Of a DNA stretch of 64,000 bases, positions 1 to 9,739 are shown piece after piece (position 1 is the stretch's first letter; each line of letters begins with the position of its first letter). The stretch lies in assembly GCF_040372165.1 (NCBI RefSeq), contig NZ_BAABWG010000001.1:620001-684000 (forward strand), written 5' to 3'. This DNA comes from Hydrogenophaga sp040372165. Its GTDB lineage: Bacteria; Pseudomonadota; Gammaproteobacteria; Burkholderiales; Burkholderiaceae_C. The notes beneath the pieces are model-generated. The model had not been told where the DNA came from. It ran no database searches and worked only from the letters and a program-made list of their open reading frames with translations. A program made the position numbers and the translations under genes.

Positions 1-1
1 T

Positions 2-1122
<1,121 letters not shown>

Positions 1123-1123
<1 letters not shown>

Positions 1124-1770
1124 TGGCCGCCTCTGCCTCCGGCTCCGCTCTGCTCGTGCCACCCTATTGGGAAGAGGCATGCCGGCATCTGACACGCAAG
1201 GACCGTGTACTGAAGAAGCTCATCCCGCAGCATGCAGGGGCTTCGCTTGAGTCGCATGGGGACCCGTTTGTGACGCTGGCAAGGTCAATTGTGGGCCAAC
1301 AGATTTCGGTCAAGGCTGCTCAGTCGGTATGGGACCGCTTCGCGAAACTCAACAGGCGCATGACGCCGGGCTCCGTGCTCAAGCTCAAGGTTGACGACAT
1401 GCGCTCGGCAGGGTTGTCGGCGCGCAAGGTGGAATATCTGGTTGACCTCGCCTTGCACTTTGCCAACAAGCAGGTGCACGTGAAAGAGTGGGGGGCCATG
1501 GAGGATGAAGCCATCATTGTTGAACTGATGGCTATCAGGGGAATTGGTCGCTGGACGGCGGAAATGTTCCTGATGTTCCATCTCATGCGCCCCAATGTGC
1601 TGCCACTGGACGACATTGGCCTGCAAAAAGGCATCAGCTTGCGCTACTTCTCTGGCGAGCCAGTGAGCCGCAGTGACGTACGCGAAGTGGCTGCCGCTTG
1701 GGCGCCCTATTGCAGCGTGGCGACCTGGTACATCTGGCGCTCTCTGGACCCGCTGCCAGTGGCGTACTGA
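1123..1770 (+). CDS. DNA-3-methyladenine glycosylase, AlkA/HhH-GPD family
   Basis: Probable base-excision repair enzyme that removes alkylated bases such as 3-methyladenine. It has 215 residues, close to short AlkA-like proteins of proteobacteria. The helix-hairpin-helix is at about residues 137-146 (RGIGRWTAEMF). The following LPLDDIGLQ (about residue 161) carries the conserved catalytic Asp of the HhH-GPD superfamily. There is no Lys in the hairpin position, which fits a monofunctional glycosylase. An earlier GQQISVKAA motif is also typical. The start is the ATG overlapping the cysS stop. The exact substrate range is not readable from sequence. Confidence 0.88.
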
Positions 1771-1848
1771 GGCGCTGACAGAAGGGCTTTGGGCCCGGCT
1801 TTCGGCAATCTGTCAAAATACCGCCCTTGAGCCCACAGGAGTTTGACC

Positions 1849-2832
1849 TTGGCAAAGAAGAATTTCCTCGACTTCGAGCAGCCGATTGCGGAACTCGAAA
1901 GCAAGATTGAAGAGTTGCGGTATGTCCAGACCGAATCAGCGGTGGACATTTCCGAAGAGATTGAGCAGTTGGCCACCAAGAGCCTGCAACTCACCAAAGA
2001 TATCTATGGCAACCTGACACCCTGGCAGATCACCAAGATCGCCCGTCACGCTGACCGTCCTTACACACTCGACTATGTCAACCACATCTTCACGCATTTT
2101 GTGGAGTTGCATGGCGACCGCCATTTCTCGGATGACCTGAGCATCGTGGGAGGGTTGGCGCGCTTCAACGGGCAGCCATGCATGGTGCTGGGCCATCAGA
2201 AAGGGCGCGACACGAAAGAGCGCGGTCTGCGCAACTTCGGCATGACAAAGCCCGAAGGCTATCGCAAGGCATTGCGCCTGATGAAGCTGGCCGAGAAATT
2301 CAAGCTGCCGGTGTTCACCTTCGTTGACACGCCGGGCGCCTACCCTGGCATCGACGCAGAAGAGCGTGGCCAGTCAGAAGCCATTGGTCGCAACATCTTC
2401 GAGATGGCGCAACTGGAAGTACCCATCATTTCCACCATCATCGGTGAGGGCGGCTCCGGTGGCGCGCTGGCCATCGCTGTGGCGGACCAGGTCCTGATGC
2501 TGCAGTATTCGGTGTACTCGGTCATCAGCCCTGAAGGCTGTGCTTCGATTCTGTGGAAGACGAGCGATCGCGCCAGCGACGCGGCCGAAGCGCTGGGGAT
2601 CACTGCCCATCGCCTCAAGGCCCTGGGGCTGGTGGACAAGATCGTCAATGAGCCGGTGGGTGGAGCTCACCGGGATCACAAGCAGATGGCAGCGTTTCTC
2701 AAGCGCGGCCTGAATGACGCATGGCGTCAGGTCAGTGACCTCAAGCCCAAGGAACTCCTTGAGCGTCGCTATGCCCGACTCAACAGCTATGGCCGGTTCT
2801 CCGACACCAAGGCCGACAACAACAAGCGCTGA
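1849..2832 (+). CDS. accA: Acetyl-CoA carboxylase carboxyltransferase subunit alpha
   Basis: Alpha subunit of the heterotetrameric carboxyltransferase that moves the carboxyl group from biotin-BCCP to acetyl-CoA, giving malonyl-CoA for fatty acid synthesis. It is 327 residues in full length. The start is taken as TTG at 1849 (MAKKNFLDFEQPIAELE), because AGGAG at 1837-1841 lies 7 bases upstream and family members begin this way; an in-frame TTG at 1843 would add two residues. GEGGSGGALA and the preceding TPGAYPG stretch are crotonase-fold substrate-binding motifs. The next gene, tilS, overlaps its 3' end. Confidence 0.96.
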   Translation: MAKKNFLDFEQPIAELESKIEELRYVQTESAVDISEEIEQLATKSLQLTKDIYGNLTPWQITKIARHADRPYTLDYVNHIFTHFVELHGDRHFSDDLSIVGGLARFNGQPCMVLGHQKGRDTKERGLRNFGMTKPEGYRKALRLMKLAEKFKLPVFTFVDTPGAYPGIDAEERGQSEAIGRNIFEMAQLEVPIISTIIGEGGSGGALAIAVADQVLMLQYSVYSVISPEGCASILWKTSDRASDAAEALGITAHRLKALGLVDKIVNEPVGGAHRDHKQMAAFLKRGLNDAWRQVSDLKPKELLERRYARLNSYGRFSDTKADNNKR

Positions 2833-3808
2833 TTCCCGGCTCTTTGACCTTCCCTCTGAGTGGACACGCGCCCTGCATGCCACTTTCCCACAAGGTCATG
2901 ACGATTCCTGTGCTGCGATAGGGGTTGCCCTCAGCGGGGGGCCGGACTCGGTGGCCTTGTTGCTCACAGCCGTTCAATGCTGGCCTGGCCGTGTGTGTGC
3001 GATTCATGTGCACCATGGGTTGCAGGCGGCCGGAGACGAATTTGAGCAGGTGTCGACCCGGCTGTGTGATGAACTGGGCGTGGATCTGATGACTGCCCGT
3101 CTGGATGGGAAGGTTCCGCCCGGGCGAAGCACGGAGGAATGGGCCAGAACCGAACGCTATCAATGCCTGGCAGAAACCGCCCTGGCCAGGCGATTGGGTG
3201 CCGTGCTGCTGGGCCAGCATGCCGATGATCAGGCTGAAACCGTGATCCTGGCTCTGAGCCGAGGGGCAGGACTGCCTGGGTTGGCGGCCATGCCAGCGAG
3301 TTTCGAGCGCCACGGCATGAGGTTTTTCCGCCCGTGGTTGACCCTGGAGAAGCAGGCTTTCAAAGCGCACCTGGACCAGTGGGGTGTCTCCTATGCACAG
3401 GACCCGGCCAACGATGACGAGCGTCTGGTGCGAAGCCGGATCAGGTCCAGGCTTGCTCCTGCGCTCAATGAGACCTTTCCCGGCTACAAGGCCATGTTCG
3501 CCCGCTCAGCCAGACACGCTGCGCAGGCGGCGGCCTTGCATGATGAGGTGGGGAAAGAGGATCTGGCTCGCCTGGGGGTGCCTCCCCGCATTGAAGGACT
3601 GCAAGCGATGAGTGCTCCTCGGCTGGCCAATGCGTTGCGACACTGGCTGAAGTCTGTACATCACACCCAGGCTACATCGGCTCAGCTGGATGAGTTGATG
3701 GCGCAGATCCGGGTTTGCAGGACGCGCGGCCATGAAATCTCGATTCGGGTGGGAGCAGGCCGTGTTGTTCGGGTCGGGGAAGTGCTTGAATACCGCGAAA
3801 CGCTATAA
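2771..3808 (+). CDS. tilS: tRNA(Ile)-lysidine synthetase
   Basis: N-type ATP pyrophosphatase that converts C34 of the tRNA-Ile CAU anticodon into lysidine, changing both codon reading and aminoacylation identity; it is essential in most bacteria. The PP-loop SGGPDS lies near residue 55, followed by HVHHGL and LGQHADDQAETV, all classic TilS motifs. The frame is open far into accA, so the start is uncertain: ATG 2771 (weak GAG 7 bases upstream), ATG 2789 or ATG 2714 are possible, and no start codon exists between 2789 and the PP-loop that would avoid the overlap. Coupling to accA is likely. About 345 residues. Confidence 0.9.
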   Translation: MPDSTAMAGSPTPRPTTTSADSRLFDLPSEWTRALHATFPQGHDDSCAAIGVALSGGPDSVALLLTAVQCWPGRVCAIHVHHGLQAAGDEFEQVSTRLCDELGVDLMTARLDGKVPPGRSTEEWARTERYQCLAETALARRLGAVLLGQHADDQAETVILALSRGAGLPGLAAMPASFERHGMRFFRPWLTLEKQAFKAHLDQWGVSYAQDPANDDERLVRSRIRSRLAPALNETFPGYKAMFARSARHAAQAAALHDEVGKEDLARLGVPPRIEGLQAMSAPRLANALRHWLKSVHHTQATSAQLDELMAQIRVCRTRGHEISIRVGAGRVVRVGEVLEYRETL

Positions 3809-3809
3809 T
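3804..3809 (+). promoter_or_regulatory. Candidate -10 element before lysC
   Basis: A perfect TATAAT lies at the tilS stop codon, about 100 bases before the lysC ATG. No good -35 is seen at 16-18 bases upstream, so this is only a candidate sigma-70 start site. Confidence 0.4.
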
Positions 3810-3911
3810 TAAAGGCTTTGTGTCTGATCTGAGACAGGCTCAGGTCGTGACGCAGCCCGTTTCGGGCATGTATTGGCACCTTGCCAAGCAACCCAAAGTT
3901 TCCTTCCCCAA

Positions 3912-5192
3912 ATGGCATTGATTGTTCACAAGTACGGTGGGACCTCGATGGGGTCCACCGAACGCATTCTCAACGTGGCCAAGCGAGTCGCCAAGTGGCA
4001 TCGCGCTGGACACAAGATGGTCGTGGTGCCGAGCGCCATGAGTGGCGAAACCAACCGTTTGCTGGGCTTGGCCAAAGAGCTGTCTCCTGCGCAAAAGGGG
4101 GCTGGCTATGGGCGCGAGCTCGATGCGCTGGCGGCTACCGGTGAGCAGGCTTCGTCCGCTTTGCTGTCGATCGCATTGCAAGCTGAAGGCGTCGACGCCA
4201 TCAGCTTCACGGGCTGGCAAGTGCCTGTGCGCACCAACAGTTCATTCACGAAGGCCCGGATCGAGTCGATTGAGGACGCGCGTATTCACGCTGCGCTCGA
4301 AGCCGGCAAGGTGGTCATCGTGACGGGTTTTCAGGGCATTGATCCTGATGGTCACATCACGACCCTGGGCCGTGGCGGCAGTGATACCTCTGCCGTGGCA
4401 GTGGCTGCCGCCCTCAAAGCCGATGAATGCCTGATCTTCACGGATGTGGATGGGGTGTACACGACCGATCCGCGCGTGGTGCCGGAAGCGCGCCGAATGG
4501 AGCGCGTGAGCTTTGAGGAGATGCTGGAAATGGCCAGCCTCGGGTCGAAAGTGCTGCAGATCCGCTCAGTGGAGTTTGCAGGCAAGTACAAGGTGCCGTT
4601 GCGCGTGCTCTCCAGCTTCACGCCCTGGGATATCGATGTTGAAACAGAGGCCAAGTCCGGGACTCTGATCACTCTTGAGGAAAGCGAAGAGATGGAACAA
4701 GCTGTTGTTTCGGGTATTGCCTTCAACCGTGATGAGGCGAAGATTTCTGTTCTGGGCGTTCCGGACAAGCCGGGTATCGCTTTCCAGATTCTGGGTGCAG
4801 TGGCTGCCGCCAATGTGGAAGTGGATGTGATCATCCAGAACCTGTCCAAAGACGGCAAGACCGACTTCAGCTTCACAGTCCACCGCAACGATTATCAGAA
4901 GTCTCTGGACTTGCTTAAGGGCGAGGTAGCCTCTGAGCTGGGTGCAGCGGACGTGGTGGGCGACCCCCGCATTTGCAAGGTCAGCATCGTTGGCATCGGC
5001 ATGCGCAGTCACGTGGGTGTGGCCAGCCGCATGTTCAAATCCCTCAGCGACGAAGGCATCAATATCCAGATGATCTCGACGTCCGAGATCAAGACTTCGG
5101 TCGTGATTGACGAGAAGTACATGGAGCTGGCGGTGCGCGCGTTGCATCGCGAATTCGACCTGGACCAGCCGACCGATAGTTTGTCGTCCTGA
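3912..5192 (+). CDS. lysC: Aspartate kinase
   Basis: Phosphorylates aspartate in the first step of the lysine, threonine, methionine and diaminopimelate pathways. It has 426 residues. The N-terminal KYGGTSMGS (residues 5-13) is the amino-acid-kinase signature, and the kinase domain runs to about 245. Two C-terminal ACT domains follow (around residues 265-335 and 345-410; note VLGVPDKPGIAF and VSIVGIGMRSHVGVA), which in this family bind lysine/threonine for feedback inhibition. The ATG at 3912 was chosen because it starts the conserved MALIVHKYGG; an upstream in-frame TTG at 3873 is possible. No obvious ribosome binding site is seen. Confidence 0.95.
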   Translation: MALIVHKYGGTSMGSTERILNVAKRVAKWHRAGHKMVVVPSAMSGETNRLLGLAKELSPAQKGAGYGRELDALAATGEQASSALLSIALQAEGVDAISFTGWQVPVRTNSSFTKARIESIEDARIHAALEAGKVVIVTGFQGIDPDGHITTLGRGGSDTSAVAVAAALKADECLIFTDVDGVYTTDPRVVPEARRMERVSFEEMLEMASLGSKVLQIRSVEFAGKYKVPLRVLSSFTPWDIDVETEAKSGTLITLEESEEMEQAVVSGIAFNRDEAKISVLGVPDKPGIAFQILGAVAAANVEVDVIIQNLSKDGKTDFSFTVHRNDYQKSLDLLKGEVASELGAADVVGDPRICKVSIVGIGMRSHVGVASRMFKSLSDEGINIQMISTSEIKTSVVIDEKYMELAVRALHREFDLDQPTDSLSS

Positions 5193-5245
5193 ATTGGAAA
5201 GCCCGCGCCAAAAGCATCCAAACTTGAGGCATAATAGAGGGCTAC

Positions 5246-5338
5246 GGAGCGATGACCGAGTGGCCGAAGGTGCTCCCCTGCTAAGGGAGTATGGGGTGTA
5301 GAGCCTCATCGAGGGTTCGAATCCCTCTCGCTCCGCCA
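5246..5338 (+). tRNA. tRNA-Ser(GCT)
   Basis: Class II tRNA of 93 bases including an encoded CCA. The acceptor arms GGAGCGA (5246-5252) and TCGCTCC (5328-5334) pair fully. The anticodon stem CTCCC/GGGAG encloses CTGCTAA, giving anticodon GCT at 5280-5282. A long variable arm and GGTTCGAATCC in the T arm fit tRNA-Ser. Confidence 0.96.
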
Positions 5339-5344
5339 GACGTG

Positions 5345-5377
5345 AAAAGCCCGATCGCAAATGCGATCGGGCTTTTT
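5345..5377 (+). terminator. Rho-independent terminator after tRNA-Ser
   Basis: GCCCGATCGC (5349-5358) pairs perfectly with GCGATCGGGC (5363-5372) around an AAAT loop. Flanking A and T tracts make it potentially bidirectional. Confidence 0.9.
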
Positions 5378-5469
5378 CATTGGCGTTGCTGCCTGCCGTG
5401 TCACGTGTGGTCGACCGGCGGCCGACATTTGCCCCGAGAATGACTGCTCCTTCTTGATCAGCCATTTCC

Positions 5470-6378
5470 ATGAATCCTCCCAATCAGCGCGCGCTCTCTG
5501 GCGTCGCGTTCGCCACCCTGATCATGATTGCCCTGATGATGGGGGCAAACCATGTGGCTGCCCGCGTCGCATTTGAAGATGGCGTGACTGTTGCCACGGC
5601 AGTGGTGTTTCGCAGCGCTGCGACGGCGCTGGTGGTGCTGGGCATTGTTCGTTACTACCGTTTGCCAGTGGGTATGACGGCAGCCCAGCGAACGGGTCTG
5701 CTCAAGGTTGGCCTGCTGGTCGGGTTTCAGAGTCTGTGTCTGTATTCGGCTGTGGCCCGCATGCCAGTGGCGCTGGCGCTGCTGGCCTTCAATTCCTACC
5801 CTCTCTGGACTGCTCTTTGGGCCCGTGTGCTCTATGGGGACCGCCCCGAGGCGGCGTTGCTCCGCGCGATGCCTGTGATTCTGTTCGGTCTGGCACTGGC
5901 ACTGGATGTACTGGGCGCAGCATCTGGGCTGGGCGTCGCCGGACAGTGGGGACGCATTGGAGCGGGCCTGGCATTTGCGATGTCGGCCGCCGCAGCGTTC
6001 GGCTGTGCGCTGGTGTTGACACAACATGAGACAGCGGGCCTGGATGGCCGGGTCAGAACCGCAGGCACCATGACGATGGTGGCTGTAATGGCCCTCGCAG
6101 GCGTCGTCTGGCAGGGTGGGTTTCAGCTGCCAGTGTCAGGCGCTGGCTGGTGGGGATTGCTCGGGCTTACGCTGTTGTATGGCACCGCTTTTACAGTGAT
6201 GTTCACTGTGCTGCCCAGGCTGGGAGTCGTGGGCAACTCGGCCATCATGAATGTTGAGCCCATCTTTTCTCTCGTGCTGGCCTGGTTTGTGCTGGGGCAG
6301 TCCATCGCTGCGGTGCAAGTCGTTGGCGGCCTGGTGGTGGTCGGTGCCGTGATCTGGCTGGGGTTGCGGCGAGCTTGA
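5470..6378 (+). CDS. EamA-family (DMT) transporter
   Basis: Inner-membrane protein of 302 residues with about ten hydrophobic segments arranged as two EamA repeats, the layout of the drug/metabolite transporter superfamily. MMGANHVAARVAFEDG near the N terminus matches the first EamA helix pair. In the second half, the segment ending NVEPIFSLVLAWFVLGQ is typical of helices 8-9. Substrate cannot be deduced; family members export amino acids, purines or other metabolites. It is a monocistron after the tRNA-Ser terminator and converges on the S4 gene. A second, separate EamA protein lies at 50.6-51.6 kb. Confidence 0.85.
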   Translation: MNPPNQRALSGVAFATLIMIALMMGANHVAARVAFEDGVTVATAVVFRSAATALVVLGIVRYYRLPVGMTAAQRTGLLKVGLLVGFQSLCLYSAVARMPVALALLAFNSYPLWTALWARVLYGDRPEAALLRAMPVILFGLALALDVLGAASGLGVAGQWGRIGAGLAFAMSAAAAFGCALVLTQHETAGLDGRVRTAGTMTMVAVMALAGVVWQGGFQLPVSGAGWWGLLGLTLLYGTAFTVMFTVLPRLGVVGNSAIMNVEPIFSLVLAWFVLGQSIAAVQVVGGLVVVGAVIWLGLRRA

Positions 6379-6405
6379 GTGTTGACGGGGCAGGTCTGCC
6401 CAGGC

Positions 6406-6888
6406 TCACTCATCCACCGAGGCGCTCCATCGATCGTTCCAGTTCTTGTCGTCGCCTGAGTCGCGCCCGCGCCCGCGCCAGGCACTGAGCGTGCGTCGGT
6501 CTCTCTTGGTGGGGCGGCCCTGGTCGATGGTGTGTGCAGGCTCTGGCGCAAGTCGCCGGTTTTCGGCTTCCCTGGTGCGACGCTCAATCGATGCCGCTGT
6601 CTCTTCATACAGCAGCGCGGCCACCGGGGCGGACCCTCTCACACCCGATATGGCTTTCACCACCACCGTTTTTTCAAATGCACTGGTCTTGACCTGAAGT
6701 GTGTCGCCAACACGGGCGTCCTTTCCAGCTTTGGATCCATGGCCGTTGACCAGCACTCGACCCTTCTCGATGGCCTCAGCGCTCAGTGCGCGCGTCTTGA
6801 AGAATCGGGCAGCCCACAGCCATTTGTCGAGTCTGACGCCGCTTGCCTTTTGTACTTCAGCGTCAGCTGCAGGCTTGTGCTTCTTCAT
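6406..6888 (-). CDS. hslR: S4-domain RNA-binding protein, Hsp15-like
   Basis: Small basic cytoplasmic protein of 160 residues. The S4 RNA-binding fold is at about residues 18-65 (VRLDKWLWAARFFKTRALS, then EKGRVLVNGHGSKAGKDARVGD). Escherichia coli Hsp15 binds free 50S subunits carrying a stalled nascent chain and helps recycle them; the same role is inferred here. The C-terminal 60 residues are rich in Arg/Lys and probably disordered. It lies 26 bases downstream of hemH on the same strand, so the two are probably co-transcribed. Confidence 0.85.
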   Translation of the reverse strand: MKKHKPAADAEVQKASGVRLDKWLWAARFFKTRALSAEAIEKGRVLVNGHGSKAGKDARVGDTLQVKTSAFEKTVVVKAISGVRGSAPVAALLYEETAASIERRTREAENRRLAPEPAHTIDQGRPTKRDRRTLSAWRGRGRDSGDDKNWNDRWSASVDE

Positions 6889-6914
6889 GCCATGTTTCAG
6901 CTTGGATTGCTTGT

Positions 6915-8006
6915 TTATTGCGCTGCACCCAGAGCTCTGGCGCGCGCTTTACTCATCTCGAGCACTTGTGGGTCAGCCTGCTCGCGAGTGGGCCAGCCAC
7001 TCATGTGTGACTCCGCCAGGTCCGCCATGGCTCGAATCCAGTCGGGGTGATCGTTGAGGCAGTCAATGTACTGGAAGTCCTGGCCACCTGCATGAACGAA
7101 GGCTTCACGTGCTTCCATGTTGATTTCCTCCAGCGTTTCCAGGCAATCGCTGGTGAAACCCGGGCAAAGCACGTCTACTTTCTTGACGCCAGTCCTGGCC
7201 AGCTCGACAAGCTTGGGTTCCGTGTATGGCTCAAGCCACTTCGCCTTTCCGAATCGGCTTTGAAAGGTGATGGAGTATTGCTCCTTTTTCAGGCCCAGTT
7301 GCTCGGCGAGCAGGCGCCCGGTTTTCTGGCATTCGCAATGGTAAGGGTCGCCCAGGTGCAGGGTTCGCTCTGGCACGCCGTGGAAGCTCATGACCACGTG
7401 CTCTCCCTGCCCGTAGCGAGTCCAGTGCTCGCGTACCCGTTTGGCCAGAGCGCGTATGTAGCCAGGGTGATCGTGATAGTGATTGATGAAGCGAAACTCT
7501 GGCAGGGAGCGAATTTTGAGCGACCAATGGCTCACTGCATCGATCACGCTCGCGGTCGTGGTTCCGCTGTACTGGGGGTAGGCAGGCAACAACAGGATGC
7601 GAGTGACGTTCTTTGCCTTGAGTTCATCCAGGACGGATGCGATGGAGGGGTTGCCGTAGCGCATGGCATACCGGACCGTGACATGGTGGCCACGTTCACC
7701 CAGATAGCCGGCCAGCAACTTTGACTGGGTGTCGGTCCAGTGCTTCAGAGGGGAGCCGTTTTCGGTCCAGATGGACTTGTACTTGGCCGCCGACTTGGCA
7801 GGGCGCGTGCGCAAGATGATGCCGTGGAGAATCAGCCACCAGACCGGCCGCGGAATTTCCACGACACGTGGGTCGCCCAGAAACTCGGCCAGGTATCTGC
7901 GCAGTGCGGGCGCCGTGGGTTCGTCCGGGGTGCCCAGGTTGCACAGGACAATGGCCGTGCGCGGCGCGTGGCCATGTGAAAAAGTGGGTTCTTGCTTGAA
8001 TGCCAT
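6915..8006 (-). CDS. hemH: Ferrochelatase
   Basis: Inserts Fe2+ into protoporphyrin IX, the last step of haem synthesis, at the inner face of the cytoplasmic membrane. It has 363 residues. Family motifs are NLGTPDEPTAPALRRYL near the N terminus, LLPAYPQYSGTTT, and the metal/porphyrin-site SFHGVPERTL with its conserved His. The C-terminal PGFTSDCLETLEEI is also conserved. The start codon lies only 19 bases from that of the divergent HAD gene, so the promoter must lie within the neighbouring coding region or be shared. Haem supply links it functionally to the cytochrome genes further along. Confidence 0.95.
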   Translation of the reverse strand: MAFKQEPTFSHGHAPRTAIVLCNLGTPDEPTAPALRRYLAEFLGDPRVVEIPRPVWWLILHGIILRTRPAKSAAKYKSIWTENGSPLKHWTDTQSKLLAGYLGERGHHVTVRYAMRYGNPSIASVLDELKAKNVTRILLLPAYPQYSGTTTASVIDAVSHWSLKIRSLPEFRFINHYHDHPGYIRALAKRVREHWTRYGQGEHVVMSFHGVPERTLHLGDPYHCECQKTGRLLAEQLGLKKEQYSITFQSRFGKAKWLEPYTEPKLVELARTGVKKVDVLCPGFTSDCLETLEEINMEAREAFVHAGGQDFQYIDCLNDHPDWIRAMADLAESHMSGWPTREQADPQVLEMSKARARALGAAQ

Positions 8007-8025
8007 GCGCTATTCTCCCGCAGAG

Positions 8026-8760
8026 ATGAATCCTGTTGCTACTTCCTCTGCACATTCCCTGGATCTGGCTCGAATTCGAGGCGTGTCCATCGACCTGGAC
8101 GACACGCTTTGGCCGATCTGGCCCACGATTGAGCGAGCGGAACGCGTGCTCATCGAGTGGTTGCGGGCCCATGCGCCACAGACAGCCAGGAACTTCGCCG
8201 ATCAGTCGGCCGTCAGGGCCATCCGTGTGGATATGCATCGCTTGAGACCTGACCTCCAGCACGACCTGAGCGCCATGCGCCGTGAGTCCATCCGGTTGAT
8301 GCTGACCCGCAGTGATGAAGACCCGGGGCTGGCCGAGGCAGCGTTTGACGTGTTTTTCGCGGCCCGGCAGGAGGTCGAGTTCTTCGATGACGCCATGCCG
8401 GGCCTGAAGCGTCTGGGCCAGCGCTTTCCCATGGTGGCTGTCTCAAACGGCAATGCAGATGTCCATCTCATCGGGATTGGTGGCCATTTCAAGGCTGCAC
8501 TGAGTGCTCGATCGGTGGGCGTGGCCAAGCCGCATGCAGGGATGTTCATGGCAGCGGCGCAGGCACTCGATCTTCCTCTGGACACCGTCTTGCACGTGGG
8601 TGATGATGCGCAGCTTGATGTCGCAGGTGCAGCCAGGGCCGGCATGCAAACCGCGTGGATTCACCGCGGGGAGGGCGGCTGGGACGAGGCCGTGCATGGC
8701 CAGGCGCCTGGAGTCCATGTGTCCAGTCTGCTGCAGCTGTGCGACATTCTTGGCTGCTGA
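8026..8760 (+). CDS. HAD-superfamily hydrolase
   Basis: Probable phosphatase of 244 residues. Motif I is IDLDDTLW (nucleophile Asp), motif II is AVSNGNAD, motif III is the Lys in VGVAKPHAGMF, and motif IV is LHVGDDAQLDVAGAARAG, so all four catalytic motifs are present. This arrangement resembles the YjjG/flavin-phosphatase-like subgroup of HAD family IA, but the substrate is not determinable. ATG 8026 was chosen; in-frame ATG 8005 would overlap the divergent hemH start. Confidence 0.85.
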   Translation: MNPVATSSAHSLDLARIRGVSIDLDDTLWPIWPTIERAERVLIEWLRAHAPQTARNFADQSAVRAIRVDMHRLRPDLQHDLSAMRRESIRLMLTRSDEDPGLAEAAFDVFFAARQEVEFFDDAMPGLKRLGQRFPMVAVSNGNADVHLIGIGGHFKAALSARSVGVAKPHAGMFMAAAQALDLPLDTVLHVGDDAQLDVAGAARAGMQTAWIHRGEGGWDEAVHGQAPGVHVSSLLQLCDILGC

Positions 8761-8810
8761 CGCTCGCCAGGGAGATGGACTGCCATTTTTGGACTTGAAG
8801 CAAGGAAATC

Positions 8811-9476
8811 ATGGGGATCAGAATCTACGGAATCTTTGCGTCGCGCGCTGTGCGGCCTCTGTGGGCAGCACAGGAGCTCGGTCTGGCATTCGAGCATGTG
8901 CCCACGCCGTACGCCAACAAGGCGACGCGAACCAGTGACTTCATGTCCCTGAATCCGAACGGTCACATTCCGGTGCTCATCGATGAAAGGGAAGACGCTT
9001 CCAGGCCCATCGTGGTCTGGGAGAGCATGGCTTGCGCCCTCTACCTGGCCCGGCATCATGGACCTCCCGACGGCAAGAGCATCACACCGGCCAGCGCCGA
9101 GGAAGATGCGCAGGCGCTGCGATGGTCGTTCTGGTCGGTCACAGAACTGGAGGCTGATGCGCTGACAGTACTGATGCACCGTTTTGTCATGCCTGAGGAG
9201 CGCCGCAAACCCGAGCTCGCTGATGCTGCGTTGGCGAGGCTCCAGGCCCCATTGGGCGTACTCGATCAGGCGCTGGGCAGGAATGCACGTGGCGGTGAGC
9301 CGGTCTATCTGGCGGGAGACCGGTTCACGGTGGCAGATGTTTGCGTGGCCAGCGTTGTCAACTGGTTGCGACCCAGCCAGGGGCTGGAAGGCTTTGAACA
9401 TGCCAATGCCTGGTTGCATACATGCTTAAAACGTCCGGCTTACAAGGCGCTCAAGAATCTGGAGGCGCGGCAGTAA
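8811..9476 (+). CDS. Glutathione S-transferase family protein
   Basis: Cytosolic GST-fold protein of 221 residues. A thioredoxin-like N-terminal domain (residues 1-82) contains LNPNGHIPVL with the cis-Pro and VVWESMACALYLA with the Glu-Ser pair that binds the gamma-glutamyl group. An all-helical C-terminal domain follows, ending with DRFTVADVCVASVVNWL, the N-capping box region of GSTs. It could detoxify electrophiles or act as a thiol reductase; the class is not certain. It lies 50 bases after the HAD gene and may be co-transcribed. Confidence 0.85.
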   Translation: MGIRIYGIFASRAVRPLWAAQELGLAFEHVPTPYANKATRTSDFMSLNPNGHIPVLIDEREDASRPIVVWESMACALYLARHHGPPDGKSITPASAEEDAQALRWSFWSVTELEADALTVLMHRFVMPEERRKPELADAALARLQAPLGVLDQALGRNARGGEPVYLAGDRFTVADVCVASVVNWLRPSQGLEGFEHANAWLHTCLKRPAYKALKNLEARQ

Positions 9477-9685
9477 ATTGGATTTTTTCTTTGTTGCAAT
9501 GTGAAATGTCTCAGTGTCCACCTGCGATTTCGGTGACTTTGTATGATAAAAGGCTAGCCCAATCCAGCGTCCTGATGACATCGACGGTGGGATTGAGCGG
9601 CTGGTCAACATGTCTTGCAGCAGCGTTCGGTTTCTCCTCTTGTTTCTATATCAGGCTGCTGATCGCACCTCGGTGCCAACACGAT

Positions 9686-9706
9686 GGCCGGGCGAAGCAC
9701 CCGGCC
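9686..9706 (+). other. Hairpin in leader of the betaine ABC operon
   Basis: GGCCGGG (9686-9692) and CCCGGCC (9700-9706) form a 7-bp stem with a 7-base loop, about 20 bases before the AGGAG of the binding-protein gene. No T tract follows, so it looks like a leader structure rather than a terminator. The rest of the 9477-9739 gap is modestly AT-rich and shows nothing else clear. Confidence 0.4.
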
Positions 9707-9739
9707 TTCACAAGAAAACCTGACTAGGAGAAATCCAAT

